Positions 36,100-45,164 of a stretch of 46,479 nt of DNA are shown here, piece by piece. The notes below the pieces were generated by a model. The model did not search any database and was not told the origin of the DNA. It worked only from the letters and a program-made list of their open reading frames with translations. The translations under genes were made by a program, and so were the position numbers. The stretch lies in the NCBI GenBank assembly GCA_900315455.1, contig OMZE01000030.1, positions 1 through 46,479 on the forward strand, in the 5' to 3' direction. The stretch is from an uncultured Prevotellaceae bacterium. Its GTDB lineage: Bacteria > Bacteroidota > Bacteroidia > Bacteroidales > Bacteroidaceae. Numbering within the stretch: position 1 is the first letter of the stretch; each line of letters begins with the position of its first letter.

Positions 36100-38127
36100 G
36101 TGACAGCATTTCGTTTGGGCAGACTCACTCATTCCATTCTCGCCGGCATGGCTTTGTCCATGCTGGCTATTGGTATGTCTGCTCAAACGCTTACTCCCTC
36201 CGCCATCCGCGACACGGTAGAACTTGAACCCGTTGTCGTGACGGCTTCGCTCTCGCCGAAAGCGCTCAAGGACGTCCCTGTTGTCACGCGCCTGATCACT
36301 CTCCACGACATCAAGATAACTGATGCCACCAATATCCAGGATATGCTCACGCAGGAGATTCCGGGACTGGAGTTCGGCTTTGCCATGAGCCAGGAGACAT
36401 CGCTCAATATGAGCGGTTTTGGGGGCAATGCCGTGCTCTTCCTTGTCGATGGCGAGCGCATGGCAGGAGAGACCATGGACAATGTCGACTACAACCGGAT
36501 GAATCTCGACAATGTAGGACGTATAGAGATTGTGAAGGGGGCTTCTTCGGCTCTCTACGGTTCAAATGCCGTGGGAGGTGTGGTGAATATCATCAGCCGT
36601 GAAAACCTGGAGCCATGGACTGCCAATGTGAACTCTCGATACCACACCCTCGGGCATGAATGGCGCAATGGTGCCAGTTTCTCTTTCAACACAAAGAGAT
36701 GGAACGTCCAGACGAGTTTCCAGCATACAAAGATTGACCCCATTGACCTGCCTAAGGCTTACTCTTCCGAAGAGATTGCCATCGAACTGATGAAGAAGGC
36801 GCAAGGCCTGCCCTATGATGAGTCGGTACTGAATGATGACTCCAACATCAGCCGTCTTTACGGACAGAAGACCTACAACGTGAAGGAGCGAGTCACATGG
36901 CGCGCCACCGACCGCCTTACCCTCATCGGACGTGGCAGTTATTTCTTCCGCACCAGCGAGCGAGATACGCACGACTATCATTTCAATGGTTACAGCGCGG
37001 GAATAAAGGGCAGGTATGATTGGAACAACGACCGACGTCTCGAACTGTCATACGCCTTCGACCAGTACGACAAGGCCAACTTCCTGCCCGACGGCACACG
37101 TACCCATGACCATGATTACAGCAATCAGCAGCATGTCGTTCATGCGCTGTTCAGCCATTCGTTTGGCAACAACAGCCTTATCCTTGGAGCCGACTACATG
37201 CACGACTATCTCACGACATACCAGTTCATCGACAATACGAGCCATGCACAGAACAATATCGACGGCTATGCACAGTTCGACTGGAACATCTCTCCGCAAC
37301 TGAATATCGTGGGTAGTGTCAGATACGATTATTTCTCTGCTTCTGCACAGAAGGCTTTTACCGAACGACTCGCCGTGGTCTACAAACTGCCGTGGATAAC
37401 CTTCCGCGCTAATTATGCCAGCGGCTTCCGGGCCCCTACGCTCAAGGAGATGTATATGCACTTCGACATGGGCAATATGGGGTATATGCTCATCGGAAGT
37501 CCTGACCTGGAACCGGAGAAGAGTCACAATTTTAATGTCGCCTTTGAGCGGACCAATCGCATTAGAAACAGCGGGTTCCTCGACGGACGGTATAACTTCA
37601 CCATCATGGGCTATTGCAATGTCTTCGACAAGCGCATCACCACTGTCGACGGTCCTGCATACGAGGGTATGGAAAGTGCGCTCTACTGCAACGAGGACGG
37701 TGTGACGGTATGGGGCGTGGATGTCAGCCTTGGCCACATCTGGGATAACGGGTTGTCGTTCAGACTCAATTATTCATGGATGCATGAAACGGGCAATGTC
37801 TATTTCTCGCAGTTCAATCAGCCCCGCACACACTCCATGACATGGCGGTGGGGATACAGCCATCGCTTTTCTCGCCACTATGCTCTCGATGCGGCACTCT
37901 CGGGGCGCAGTTTCGGAAAACCACAGTCTGGCCGCAAGGATGTAGACCAGGGCTATACCATCTGGAAACTGATGCTCCAGCACCATATCTGGCGTGGCGT
38001 GAATCTCAACACAGCCGTCGACAACCTCTTCAATTACAAGCCTAAGTCATATTATTATTCCTCTCCGCTGACAACAGGCACATCCGTCAGCATAGGCCTG
38101 TCCGTCGACTTAGACAAAATCCTGTAA
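36100..38127 (+). CDS. TonB-dependent receptor, HmuR-like
   Basis: 675 residues from a GTG start; the signal peptide (RLTHSILAGMALSMLAIGMSAQ) begins there and no better ATG exists. Unlike SusC it has no N-terminal carboxypeptidase-like domain. The plug (about 40-165) has LEPVVVTAS as TonB-box region, FLVDGERMAGE and VKGASSALYGSNAVGGVVNI. In the barrel the FRAP box (about 443-446) and PDL box (about 468-470) with a His between them are as in haem receptors such as HmuR of Porphyromonas. Haem, another metal complex or a cobalamin-like cofactor is the likely cargo. It is the last gene of the M28 operon. Confidence 0.85.
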   Translation: MTAFRLGRLTHSILAGMALSMLAIGMSAQTLTPSAIRDTVELEPVVVTASLSPKALKDVPVVTRLITLHDIKITDATNIQDMLTQEIPGLEFGFAMSQETSLNMSGFGGNAVLFLVDGERMAGETMDNVDYNRMNLDNVGRIEIVKGASSALYGSNAVGGVVNIISRENLEPWTANVNSRYHTLGHEWRNGASFSFNTKRWNVQTSFQHTKIDPIDLPKAYSSEEIAIELMKKAQGLPYDESVLNDDSNISRLYGQKTYNVKERVTWRATDRLTLIGRGSYFFRTSERDTHDYHFNGYSAGIKGRYDWNNDRRLELSYAFDQYDKANFLPDGTRTHDHDYSNQQHVVHALFSHSFGNNSLILGADYMHDYLTTYQFIDNTSHAQNNIDGYAQFDWNISPQLNIVGSVRYDYFSASAQKAFTERLAVVYKLPWITFRANYASGFRAPTLKEMYMHFDMGNMGYMLIGSPDLEPEKSHNFNVAFERTNRIRNSGFLDGRYNFTIMGYCNVFDKRITTVDGPAYEGMESALYCNEDGVTVWGVDVSLGHIWDNGLSFRLNYSWMHETGNVYFSQFNQPRTHSMTWRWGYSHRFSRHYALDAALSGRSFGKPQSGRKDVDQGYTIWKLMLQHHIWRGVNLNTAVDNLFNYKPKSYYYSSPLTTGTSVSIGLSVDLDKIL

Positions 38128-38209
38128 ACAGGCCTCCGCCTGGCAGAATAAACAGGAAAAGATTAAAGAAAAATAATAAAAGATGGCACTGTGCTCGCCC
38201 GATTCAAAT

Positions 38210-38233
38210 CCTTCGGCCGATTTCGGCCGAAGG
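38210..38233. repeat. Perfect GC-rich inverted repeat
   Basis: CCTTCGGCCGA and its exact complement are separated by TT, giving an 11 bp stem. It lies between the convergent TonB receptor and DUF4919 genes. No U tract follows, so it is an atypical terminator or a REP-like element. Confidence 0.7.
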
Positions 38234-38289
38234 CTCTCACAATGATTCTTAATATACCCCCGTCATCGTGATTCATGTCGAAGTCAAAG

Positions 38290-38991
38290 TTATTCGAACA
38301 TGCTTCTTTCTATTTCCATGATACGGGAGATGTCGAAATACATCTTTTTATCCGTGTAGTATTGGCTCGTTTCTTTCAGTTCGAAGACATCGTATTTGCC
38401 AGTGAAAGATTGCCTTTCTATTTCCCAGATGTTGAGATAATAACGCATAAACAGGTATTCGTCGGAAACGGCTGTCACGGCAAAAGGCAGTTTCTCCGTC
38501 CCTGCTCCTGTGGAGGCAATGGTGTTGAAAATCCTGCTCATGCGGTTGAAATAAATCTGTCCTTCTTCCTTGCTCACGTCATAATGGTGGGTAGAGTCTT
38601 TCAACATCCTGGTGATGGCAAACGCCGCGTTGGAGAGCGATTTCAAACTCACCGGGTTTTTCTTCAGCGTTTCCTTGGCCTTGGCTAAACATTCCTCATA
38701 TTTTCCTTCTCTCATCAGATTGTCTTGGTCGATACAGTCTGTCATTTCAGTGTTTGGCGTGAGGTATGACTGCCCGTAGTATGCCAACACGCGTTCGTTC
38801 CATGTCATGGTGGTGTCGATTTTGTCTGCCGACAGCCTTGCGACAAGGTCTCTGATGCGTTGCGGGTCGTTGTCGGCCACTTTTTTCACTTCTTTCCAGT
38901 CTACAGGCTTGATTTGCCTAACAATCTGCGCATGGGTGGTCAGCGCCAGTGAGCAGCATACAAAAATAAAGGTCAATGCTATTTTTCTCAT
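38290..38991 (-). CDS. DUF4919 protein, secreted
   Basis: 233 residues with a signal peptide (1-21, ending TTHAQ). The remainder is mostly helical and matches the Bacteroidetes DUF4919 family: VRQIKPVDWKEVKKVA near the start, VLAYYGQSYLTP, and a YFNRMSRIFNTIASTGAGT stretch before the conserved end. The family has no known function. The helical hairpins recall TPR-like scaffolds. The gene appears to be a single unit between the repeat array at 39011 and the hairpin at 38210. No promoter match was seen. Confidence 0.78.
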   Translation of the reverse strand: MRKIALTFIFVCCSLALTTHAQIVRQIKPVDWKEVKKVADNDPQRIRDLVARLSADKIDTTMTWNERVLAYYGQSYLTPNTEMTDCIDQDNLMREGKYEECLAKAKETLKKNPVSLKSLSNAAFAITRMLKDSTHHYDVSKEEGQIYFNRMSRIFNTIASTGAGTEKLPFAVTAVSDEYLFMRYYLNIWEIERQSFTGKYDVFELKETSQYYTDKKMYFDISRIMEIERSMFE

Positions 38992-39010
38992 AACGATTTA
39001 AGTTGATTGT

Positions 39011-39115
39011 TTCTCCGCAAGCGACGGCTGTGCCAAAGCAGGCCCTTCTCCGCAGGCGGCTGTGTCAGCATCACAAAGCAGGCCCTTCTCCGCAGGCGAC
39101 GGCTGTGCCGTCGCA
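39011..39115. repeat. Three imperfect tandem GC-rich repeats with hairpin
   Basis: Units start at 39011, 39046 and 39086, each TTCTCCGCARGCG followed by GGCTGTG and, in two, AAAGCAGGCCC. The last unit contains a perfect stem GCGACGG/CCGTCGC over CTGTG (39096-39114). It fills most of the 144 bp between the DUF4919 gene and its upstream neighbour. Probably a small mobile or REP-like repeat; not a CRISPR, as there are no regular spacers. Confidence 0.8.
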
Positions 39116-39135
39116 AAGTTTCTCCTCCCCTAAGA

Positions 39136-40332
39136 TCACAGCGCAAACTCAGCAGTGATGCCCCACTTAATCATATTGCCCGTGCTTGATTTCTCCATCG
39201 ACTTGTACCAGTCGGCATGCAAACGGGCGTAATGCTTGCCCACCGGCATCTGAACGCCGGCGCCGAGATACAAGCCAAAGAATGCCGTGTTTTCCCATTC
39301 CAAGTCCACTATCTTTTTAGAAGTATAGTACCTTGATTCCTTGTTCCCTAAATGCAGCACATAGTATCCGCCTCCACGGACAAGAGGCTGGATGCGCCCT
39401 TTGCCAAAGCGCTTCACTATACCTATAGTGGCTGTCACCCTGCTCCTTTCATATACCGTATGCGAAGGCTCCACACCTCCACGAACCACAACATCATGCT
39501 CGAATTTCGTTTTGGGAGTATACGAAATGCCAATTTCCATGCTGCCGCCCTTCATCACTCGGTCTATCTCTGTCTCTACGCCAATTCCAAATTCGAATGC
39601 GCCGCCATGGTAACTCTCATCCGGCAAGTCTTGATTTACCGTCCTCTCCGACGCATAGTAGGCAAAACCCGCGAATGCCTTGAAATGCGTTTTCGACCTG
39701 TCGGTTTTCTCGTTGTATTCATACACCACACACGAACTGCCGTCGGTACATACGTCGTTGTGATAGTCGCGTACAACCTGTACAAGTTGTTTCCTCGTCA
39801 TGTCGCTCCCGGTCATTTCTGCCGCGGCTTTCCATGAGTCCTGCAGCAGTATCTTCACTTTGCCGTATTGTTCCTTCTTCTCTTCCAGTTTATCCTTTTC
39901 GTCTTGTAGAGTTGATGAAGACAGAAATGCCCTGTTGGTCAGTTGTGCCATCTCACCGTCCTCACGCTCAAAGAAAAAGTATTCGTCGCGGTCGTATGCC
40001 ACACAGTATAGATTCATCTTGCCTTGAACCATGAATTCTGCGAAATACAATTGTGGGTCGCCAAAGAGTGACAGTCGGCGCGTGACAAAATATTTCCCGT
40101 TGTTGTCGAACCTGAAACCCTCTATGTCTCCTGGCTTGTATGTGGTGCTTACGTTTCCTCCATTGGCCCAGAACACACATTGTCTTGAAAGGCTTTCGTT
40201 GGTACGGAAGTCGATGTTGCCTCTTACGGTATCACCGTTGTTGGTGATGATGTATCCTGGTTGGGGATTTGTCTGGGCTATTGTCGCTGTGGCAAAAAGT
40301 GTCAACAAGCCGAGAAGAATCATCTTTTTCAT
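39136..40332 (-). CDS. Outer-membrane-type beta protein of unknown family
   Basis: 398 residues, signal peptide 1-19 (ending ATIAQ). Residues 25-160 are a beta-rich domain beginning GYIITNNGDTVRGNIDF, a pattern found at the start of many Bacteroidetes secreted proteins. A charged helix lies near 145-165 (DEKDKLEEKKEQYGKVK). Residues 215-398 have alternating strands with aromatic ends, like an outer-membrane barrel, ending WGITAEFAL. Family not recognised. It is 42 bp after the DUF3857 gene, so it may be the third gene of that operon. A role in envelope organisation is a guess. Confidence 0.7.
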   Translation of the reverse strand: MKKMILLGLLTLFATATIAQTNPQPGYIITNNGDTVRGNIDFRTNESLSRQCVFWANGGNVSTTYKPGDIEGFRFDNNGKYFVTRRLSLFGDPQLYFAEFMVQGKMNLYCVAYDRDEYFFFEREDGEMAQLTNRAFLSSSTLQDEKDKLEEKKEQYGKVKILLQDSWKAAAEMTGSDMTRKQLVQVVRDYHNDVCTDGSSCVVYEYNEKTDRSKTHFKAFAGFAYYASERTVNQDLPDESYHGGAFEFGIGVETEIDRVMKGGSMEIGISYTPKTKFEHDVVVRGGVEPSHTVYERSRVTATIGIVKRFGKGRIQPLVRGGGYYVLHLGNKESRYYTSKKIVDLEWENTAFFGLYLGAGVQMPVGKHYARLHADWYKSMEKSSTGNMIKWGITAEFAL

Positions 40333-40374
40333 TGTTCTGTCAGTTTTATAGTATATAATACAGTCGGTTTTATT

Positions 40375-42243
40375 CTATTGTGTTTTTTTCAGCACCAGTT
40401 TGCGGGCAAAGATCTCTCCCATTTTCTTCTCAAACTGATAATATTTCTCTGCGGTGTCGGGATATATGCCGCGGCGGATGAAATAGTCGTTGGTAATGGT
40501 GATGGTGCTTTTGTCCACAGAAACGGAAGAGGAGAAATCAACGAAAGGCAATGACGTGGATGTGCTCTCAGGAACACTCTCCACGGTGTAGCCCTTGGGA
40601 ATGGTGAACACGATGGTTTCCGTGTTTCGTGAACCATGGGCAACATACAATTCGCTGGCAAGGTGGCTGTCGGAAGCGGGCGTGAAGTTCTTGTGCAGCA
40701 GATTGGTAGGCACGAAGATGCGCGAACCGGTAACACTGGCATACTTCAGACTGTGGGCCGTGAGGTGGTATTTGAGAGATGGCGTGCCGTAAGGCTGCGA
40801 GGCATCGTCGACGGCTACGGACTGAATCTCGGCCTGTGGCAAATGATAGATGGAGAACATCACCTTCCGAAGGTCGTTGTCGTCGAGCGTGGCAATGGAT
40901 TTCATCCCCACATAGCGATGGTAACGGAAGTCCTCGTCGATGGTGATGTCGGCAGACCCATCGGCCGACAGGGCTACTCGTGCTTCTGTCGTGTTGACAT
41001 TGAACGAGTCGGGATATTCGGGCAGGGTCACCAACTTCCCTCCTTGGGCGGAAATCTCCAGGGCCTCATGCCCGGAAATGTCGTCGTGCACATAACCGAG
41101 AGGCAAATGGGGGTTGGTACACTCCAGCCACAGGGTGTCGGCAGACAAAGGCACCTCGAGAATCATGTGGTTCATCTGCTGGAAATTGGGGAAGTCGGGA
41201 AGCAACTTCTCTTCCCTCGTGCTGATGGCGACACAATGGCTTGGGATGCCTGCTTCGGCAAGAAGGGCCATCATGTAGTTGCTCAACGCCTTGCAGTCGC
41301 CGAAGCCTTGGCGCCAGACCTCGGAAGCAGTCATGGGCTGGTAGCCGCCGATTCCAAGTTGGATGCTCACATACCTCGTGCTCTCTTCGAGAAACTTGTA
41401 GAGGGTAGCCACCTTCTCCTTGTCGGTGGCGCAGCCGGCTGTGAGTTGGCGCACCTTTGCCTTGGCTTCTTCTGGCAACACGCCGCGGTCGGAGAAAAGC
41501 GACTGTTCCCATGTCCCCAGGTCTTTCCACGACAAAAGGCTTCCTGTAGTGTTGAAATACGTGAATTGTGTCGGCGCGAAATACACTTTGGGGGCGATTT
41601 CACTTAACGGGAGTCCGTATTTCGAGTTCCATACCGCCTTGATGCTGTCGAGTTGGAAGTGCAGGCTGGTCTTGCCGTCACGGCTGGTCTTCGATGGAGC
41701 GACCGATGAGTGGACCACTTTGTAGCGTAAGGGGTAGTCGGAGGGGTAAGTGATGTCGTAGGTGGCTTTCTCCACCTCGGTATTGTAGTTGTCGAGGGGG
41801 GCGAAGATAGGGAAAGAGACATTGTTGCGCTTGAAGTTGACTTTCAGGTCGCACACCGCCACAATAGGATAGGATGGTGGGGTCACGTCGAGATACAGCA
41901 TGTAGCCGTCGGCTGCCAGACCCTCGGAGAATTCGGTTCGCGTCAGGTCTTTCTGCTTGAATGTGCGGAGCAATTGGCCCGATGCGTCAGAGAGCGTGAG
42001 TTGGAACTTCTCCAAAGACATGTCGTTGCTCATATAGATGGAGAAATTGGCATGATGCGCTCCGTTGGCATTCTTGATGAGCACTGCACGGTGCTTCGCA
42101 AACGAGAATGCTGTCTCGTTGGTGATGTCCACCGTGTTGCTTTCCTCCTGCACTACGGCATTGGTGCTCTGGCCATGCATGGGCGTCGCCCATAATGCAG
42201 AAACCAACAGGGTCAGTATCAGTACTTTTCGTGTAAACAACAT
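40375..42243 (-). CDS. DUF3857/transglutaminase-like secreted protein, catalytic Cys present
   Basis: 622 residues, signal peptide 1-25 (ending MHGQ). DUF3857 beta domain at about 40-240, transglutaminase-like papain fold at about 265-385, and a C-terminal beta domain (DUF2569/DUF3858-like). Cys317 in GFGDCKAL and His359 in MNHMIL are kept; the third position is Glu374 in WLECTNP, where most members have Asp. Such proteins occur as pairs in Bacteroidetes and are thought to be periplasmic or surface thiol enzymes, possibly proteases or crosslinkers; the reaction is unknown. It begins 1 nt after the related gene 42245-44245. Confidence 0.85.
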   Translation of the reverse strand: MLFTRKVLILTLLVSALWATPMHGQSTNAVVQEESNTVDITNETAFSFAKHRAVLIKNANGAHHANFSIYMSNDMSLEKFQLTLSDASGQLLRTFKQKDLTRTEFSEGLAADGYMLYLDVTPPSYPIVAVCDLKVNFKRNNVSFPIFAPLDNYNTEVEKATYDITYPSDYPLRYKVVHSSVAPSKTSRDGKTSLHFQLDSIKAVWNSKYGLPLSEIAPKVYFAPTQFTYFNTTGSLLSWKDLGTWEQSLFSDRGVLPEEAKAKVRQLTAGCATDKEKVATLYKFLEESTRYVSIQLGIGGYQPMTASEVWRQGFGDCKALSNYMMALLAEAGIPSHCVAISTREEKLLPDFPNFQQMNHMILEVPLSADTLWLECTNPHLPLGYVHDDISGHEALEISAQGGKLVTLPEYPDSFNVNTTEARVALSADGSADITIDEDFRYHRYVGMKSIATLDDNDLRKVMFSIYHLPQAEIQSVAVDDASQPYGTPSLKYHLTAHSLKYASVTGSRIFVPTNLLHKNFTPASDSHLASELYVAHGSRNTETIVFTIPKGYTVESVPESTSTSLPFVDFSSSVSVDKSTITITNDYFIRRGIYPDTAEKYYQFEKKMGEIFARKLVLKKTQ

Positions 42244-42244
42244 G

Positions 42245-44245
42245 TCAACTCTTCTTGAGTACCACCATCTCGTTGTTCTTTTCCACTATGGAGTCATATA
42301 TCTGTCGGAGAATGTCATACTCTTCTGGCAAGAACAGGGTCTTGTTCACAGAGAAACGGCATTGCATAACCAGTTTTTCTCCTTGTAAGACATAATTCAC
42401 ACGCAGACTGAGCATCTTGTCGTCGGTGGTGAGGCTGACGGGCTGGGGCATCTCTTCCACCTCATAGCCCTCGGGCAGACTCAGTGTCGTGACCATGCTC
42501 ACCGAATACTTGTATGGGTATTCCACAGGAAGGATGCGGGTGACAGCCTTGAACGGCGACTCGCTCATCATCGGGATGACAAAGGGATTGACATAGATGT
42601 GGGAGCCGTCGGCTTCTACTTTCTTGGTAAAGGAAATCCGCTCCGTGGCCATGGGGAGGAATGCCTCACGGTTGTCGATGGCGTATTCGGTGATGGTGAT
42701 GCCGTCGCGCTCGGCCATTTTGTTGACATACGACAGGCTGTCGTCGGCTTCTCGGAAGTCGCTTTTCAACGATGCCGAGAGGTTGCCCTTCATCTGTGAG
42801 TTGCAGGTGCCCTTGATGTTGCCTTCGGCATCAAGCGTGCTTTCTACGATGACATTGGCCTTGGAGGCTTCGAGTGTCTGAAGGTTGAGCCAGTTGCCCT
42901 TGCCGTCGTCGGAGAGCAGGAGGGCTTGTTCGGTAAGAAGCAACGGTGGGAGCACGTCGACATATCCGTCCTCGGCAGAGGCATCTATGAAATGGACGCT
43001 CTGCCCGTCGACTACTCCAACAACAAGCGTGTTGAGATGGTTCAACGATGGATGGGAAAAGGGCAGACGACCCTTTGTGCGACGGCTCATCACCACGGGG
43101 CGGGCATCGAGACCTGCCTCACGATAGGCGCTGAGAAGGATGAAGTTGAGGTCGGCATTGCTGCCGGTGCCGTCTTTGATGGTTTTCGATGCCGACTCAG
43201 CGAAAAGCCTGTAGTCGCCATTCCATTTCAGGCGGCTTTTCAAGGCGGTGTAGATGGCTGCCATCTTCTTCACCACATCGGTCTCTTTTTCCGCTCCGCT
43301 CGATGCCACAAGATCCTTGATGGGACAAGCGCGCTTGATACGCTTGCCGAAGTCTTCATCGGCCATGAGGAGCCGACCGATTTCCTCCCATGAGGTGGTG
43401 TAGTCTTTGTAGAGCGCGCCTGGCACTTCCAGACCACGCAGTTCGGCAGATACTTTCTTGCAATAGTCGAGAGGACAGAAAACATAGGAGTCCGACTTCA
43501 TCGCAGGGAGATCGCGGCCTATAAACTCATATCTCGTGCCATTGCAGGTGAGTGCGTCGCCGTTGCCATCTACAAAGCGAAGGCTTTCTTCCTCTATCTT
43601 GTTCTCGGTGGCCACAATGCCGCTTTCGTCGATGTTGAATCTGAAATACTCGGGAATGAGCAGGTTGTAGTAGGTGTAGGCCACGGGGATTTCTGTCTGA
43701 GCCACCCATGTGTCGATGTAGAAATAGTAGTTGCTCTCTTTCTTGTATTGGTATTCCACCACGGTGCCTTCTTTCGCTTGGGGAATGGAGAATTTCATGA
43801 GCATGTGACTCTTGTCTATCCTCTCACGCGAAATGTTGTTGTTCTCCATCTTCGTCTTCACCGTCTTGCCGTTCTCCATGTTGTAAGACCATGCTTTCAA
43901 GCCACTGATGGTCTCTTGCATCGACTTGTCCTGCGGATTGTCGATATAGGGTATTTCTACATCGGCATATTCCTTGCCTTCGGGCTTGAGAATCTTGATG
44001 CGTGTCTTCACCTCGGTATATAACTTGAAGTCTCCAGCCAGAATGTCATACCATACGCGCGTGCTCTGGTAGAGGATGACGGCTGGTGCCGACTCATCAG
44101 GAGCATAGGTCGTCATGGTCAGTTCCTCATTGGAGGGACTCCCGAATTTGAAATTGGGGTTTTGCGCCATGAGAACCGTTGAAAAGGCCATGCCCAAAAC
44201 AAATAGCATTAGGCTGCGTTTCTGTGTATTAGTCTTCATTTTCAT
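42245..44245 (-). CDS. DUF3857/transglutaminase-like protein lacking the catalytic Cys
   Basis: 666 residues with signal peptide (1-27, ending VLMAQ). Same order as the adjacent gene: DUF3857 at about 45-275, a transglutaminase-like fold at about 320-430, and a C-terminal beta domain. The position of the nucleophile reads GTGSNADLN, with Asn363 where the neighbour has Cys; His403 (SLNHLN) and Asp421 (FIDAS) remain. It is therefore probably not a thiol enzyme and may act as a partner or binding protein for the active copy, with which it is co-transcribed with a 1 nt gap. The operon promoter is at 44290-44297. Confidence 0.85.
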   Translation of the reverse strand: MKMKTNTQKRSLMLFVLGMAFSTVLMAQNPNFKFGSPSNEELTMTTYAPDESAPAVILYQSTRVWYDILAGDFKLYTEVKTRIKILKPEGKEYADVEIPYIDNPQDKSMQETISGLKAWSYNMENGKTVKTKMENNNISRERIDKSHMLMKFSIPQAKEGTVVEYQYKKESNYYFYIDTWVAQTEIPVAYTYYNLLIPEYFRFNIDESGIVATENKIEEESLRFVDGNGDALTCNGTRYEFIGRDLPAMKSDSYVFCPLDYCKKVSAELRGLEVPGALYKDYTTSWEEIGRLLMADEDFGKRIKRACPIKDLVASSGAEKETDVVKKMAAIYTALKSRLKWNGDYRLFAESASKTIKDGTGSNADLNFILLSAYREAGLDARPVVMSRRTKGRLPFSHPSLNHLNTLVVGVVDGQSVHFIDASAEDGYVDVLPPLLLTEQALLLSDDGKGNWLNLQTLEASKANVIVESTLDAEGNIKGTCNSQMKGNLSASLKSDFREADDSLSYVNKMAERDGITITEYAIDNREAFLPMATERISFTKKVEADGSHIYVNPFVIPMMSESPFKAVTRILPVEYPYKYSVSMVTTLSLPEGYEVEEMPQPVSLTTDDKMLSLRVNYVLQGEKLVMQCRFSVNKTLFLPEEYDILRQIYDSIVEKNNEMVVLKKS

Positions 44246-44289
44246 TTATTTTTGTATGTTATAATTCAGGTTTGTATAGTAATGGTTCA

Positions 44290-44297
44290 CAAAAATA
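44290..44297 (-). promoter_or_regulatory. -7 box of the DUF3857 operon
   Basis: TATTTTTG on the minus strand matches TAnnTTTG, 44 bp before ATG 44245. The -33 position reads TTCG, a weak match. Confidence 0.5.
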
Positions 44298-44361
44298 GAT
44301 TTTTATGTCAATATAACGAAGATTGTAACCGAATATTTTGTAATTGGTCTCGCAATCGCAA

Positions 44362-45063
44362 TTATTCTGCTTTCCACTCCCCGTCAACATAAGTGATTAT
44401 GGGCGTCTCGGCAACCACACGGTCTTGAGAGCACTTGGCAAATGCCTTCCAGTAATCTCCCTCGGATGGAACCTGCGAGGGGCTTAATTCCCAAATAAAA
44501 TCGCCTATATAGTGTGAGCCACCTTTACTAATTTCTTTACCTTCCTTGTTGAAATATTGATAAGCGACACCTACAGTATGAAGAGTAGCGTCCATTTCCT
44601 CTAAATCATGAACTTTCACCAGCAACTTGTTGTTCTCTCCCCGACCGATAAATTCAATATTTACTCCTGAAGTCGTAAAAGACTTGGTTTGCTTGGAATA
44701 TATTCCTGTATTTTTCTTATTGTAAAGCAAAGTATAGTAATAGGTACGAGAGGGCTCCAATCCGAACACACGAAAACCGTCCTCCTCCTCCGACATAGTA
44801 TAACTCAGTATCATATAAGAAGACATAATGAATTTGTCTTCAATGTTTACTTCCAACTCAATATGACGGTATCTGTATTTTTTATCGAACGGCAAAAAGG
44901 CTGTTGTGCTTTTTATGTCCTGCATAGAAGGAAGATTATCTATCGCCTGAATCAATGCATCTTCATATTCATCTTCATTTTCATCATCCTTACATGATAC
45001 AAAAGTCTGTCCAAGGAGGATGAGGAAAAGAATGAAGATACAAGTGCTTTCTGCTTTCATCAT
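44362..45063 (-). CDS. Low-GC lipoprotein of unknown function
   Basis: 233 residues with a lipoprotein signal (QTFVSCKDDENEDE, lipid Cys24) followed by an acidic stretch. The rest looks like one or two fibronectin III/Ig-like domains (YRYRHIELEVNIEDKF, GLEPSRTYYYTLLYN, LHTVGVAYQYF). It is visibly richer in A and T than the neighbouring operons, which may point to a different origin. Family not recognised. It stands alone between the DUF3857 operon and the BspA-like gene; no promoter consensus was found in the 101 bp upstream. Confidence 0.7.
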   Translation of the reverse strand: MMKAESTCIFILFLILLGQTFVSCKDDENEDEYEDALIQAIDNLPSMQDIKSTTAFLPFDKKYRYRHIELEVNIEDKFIMSSYMILSYTMSEEEDGFRVFGLEPSRTYYYTLLYNKKNTGIYSKQTKSFTTSGVNIEFIGRGENNKLLVKVHDLEEMDATLHTVGVAYQYFNKEGKEISKGGSHYIGDFIWELSPSQVPSEGDYWKAFAKCSQDRVVAETPIITYVDGEWKAE

Positions 45064-45164
45064 GTTCCTAAGTTTTTATAGTTGTTTGAAAGTCTACGTG
45101 TATTATTATGGTTCTGTCGGCAAATAAATGAAAATTTACACCAATATCCCTGCTTTGCTTTTTG

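Noticed and set aside
38200-38240. GATTCAAATCC resembling a tRNA T-loop
   Set aside because: No acceptor, D or anticodon stems can be found around it; the adjacent inverted repeat explains the sequence.
39011-39115. Possible CRISPR array
   Set aside because: Only three imperfect units with no spacers of constant length, and no cas genes nearby.
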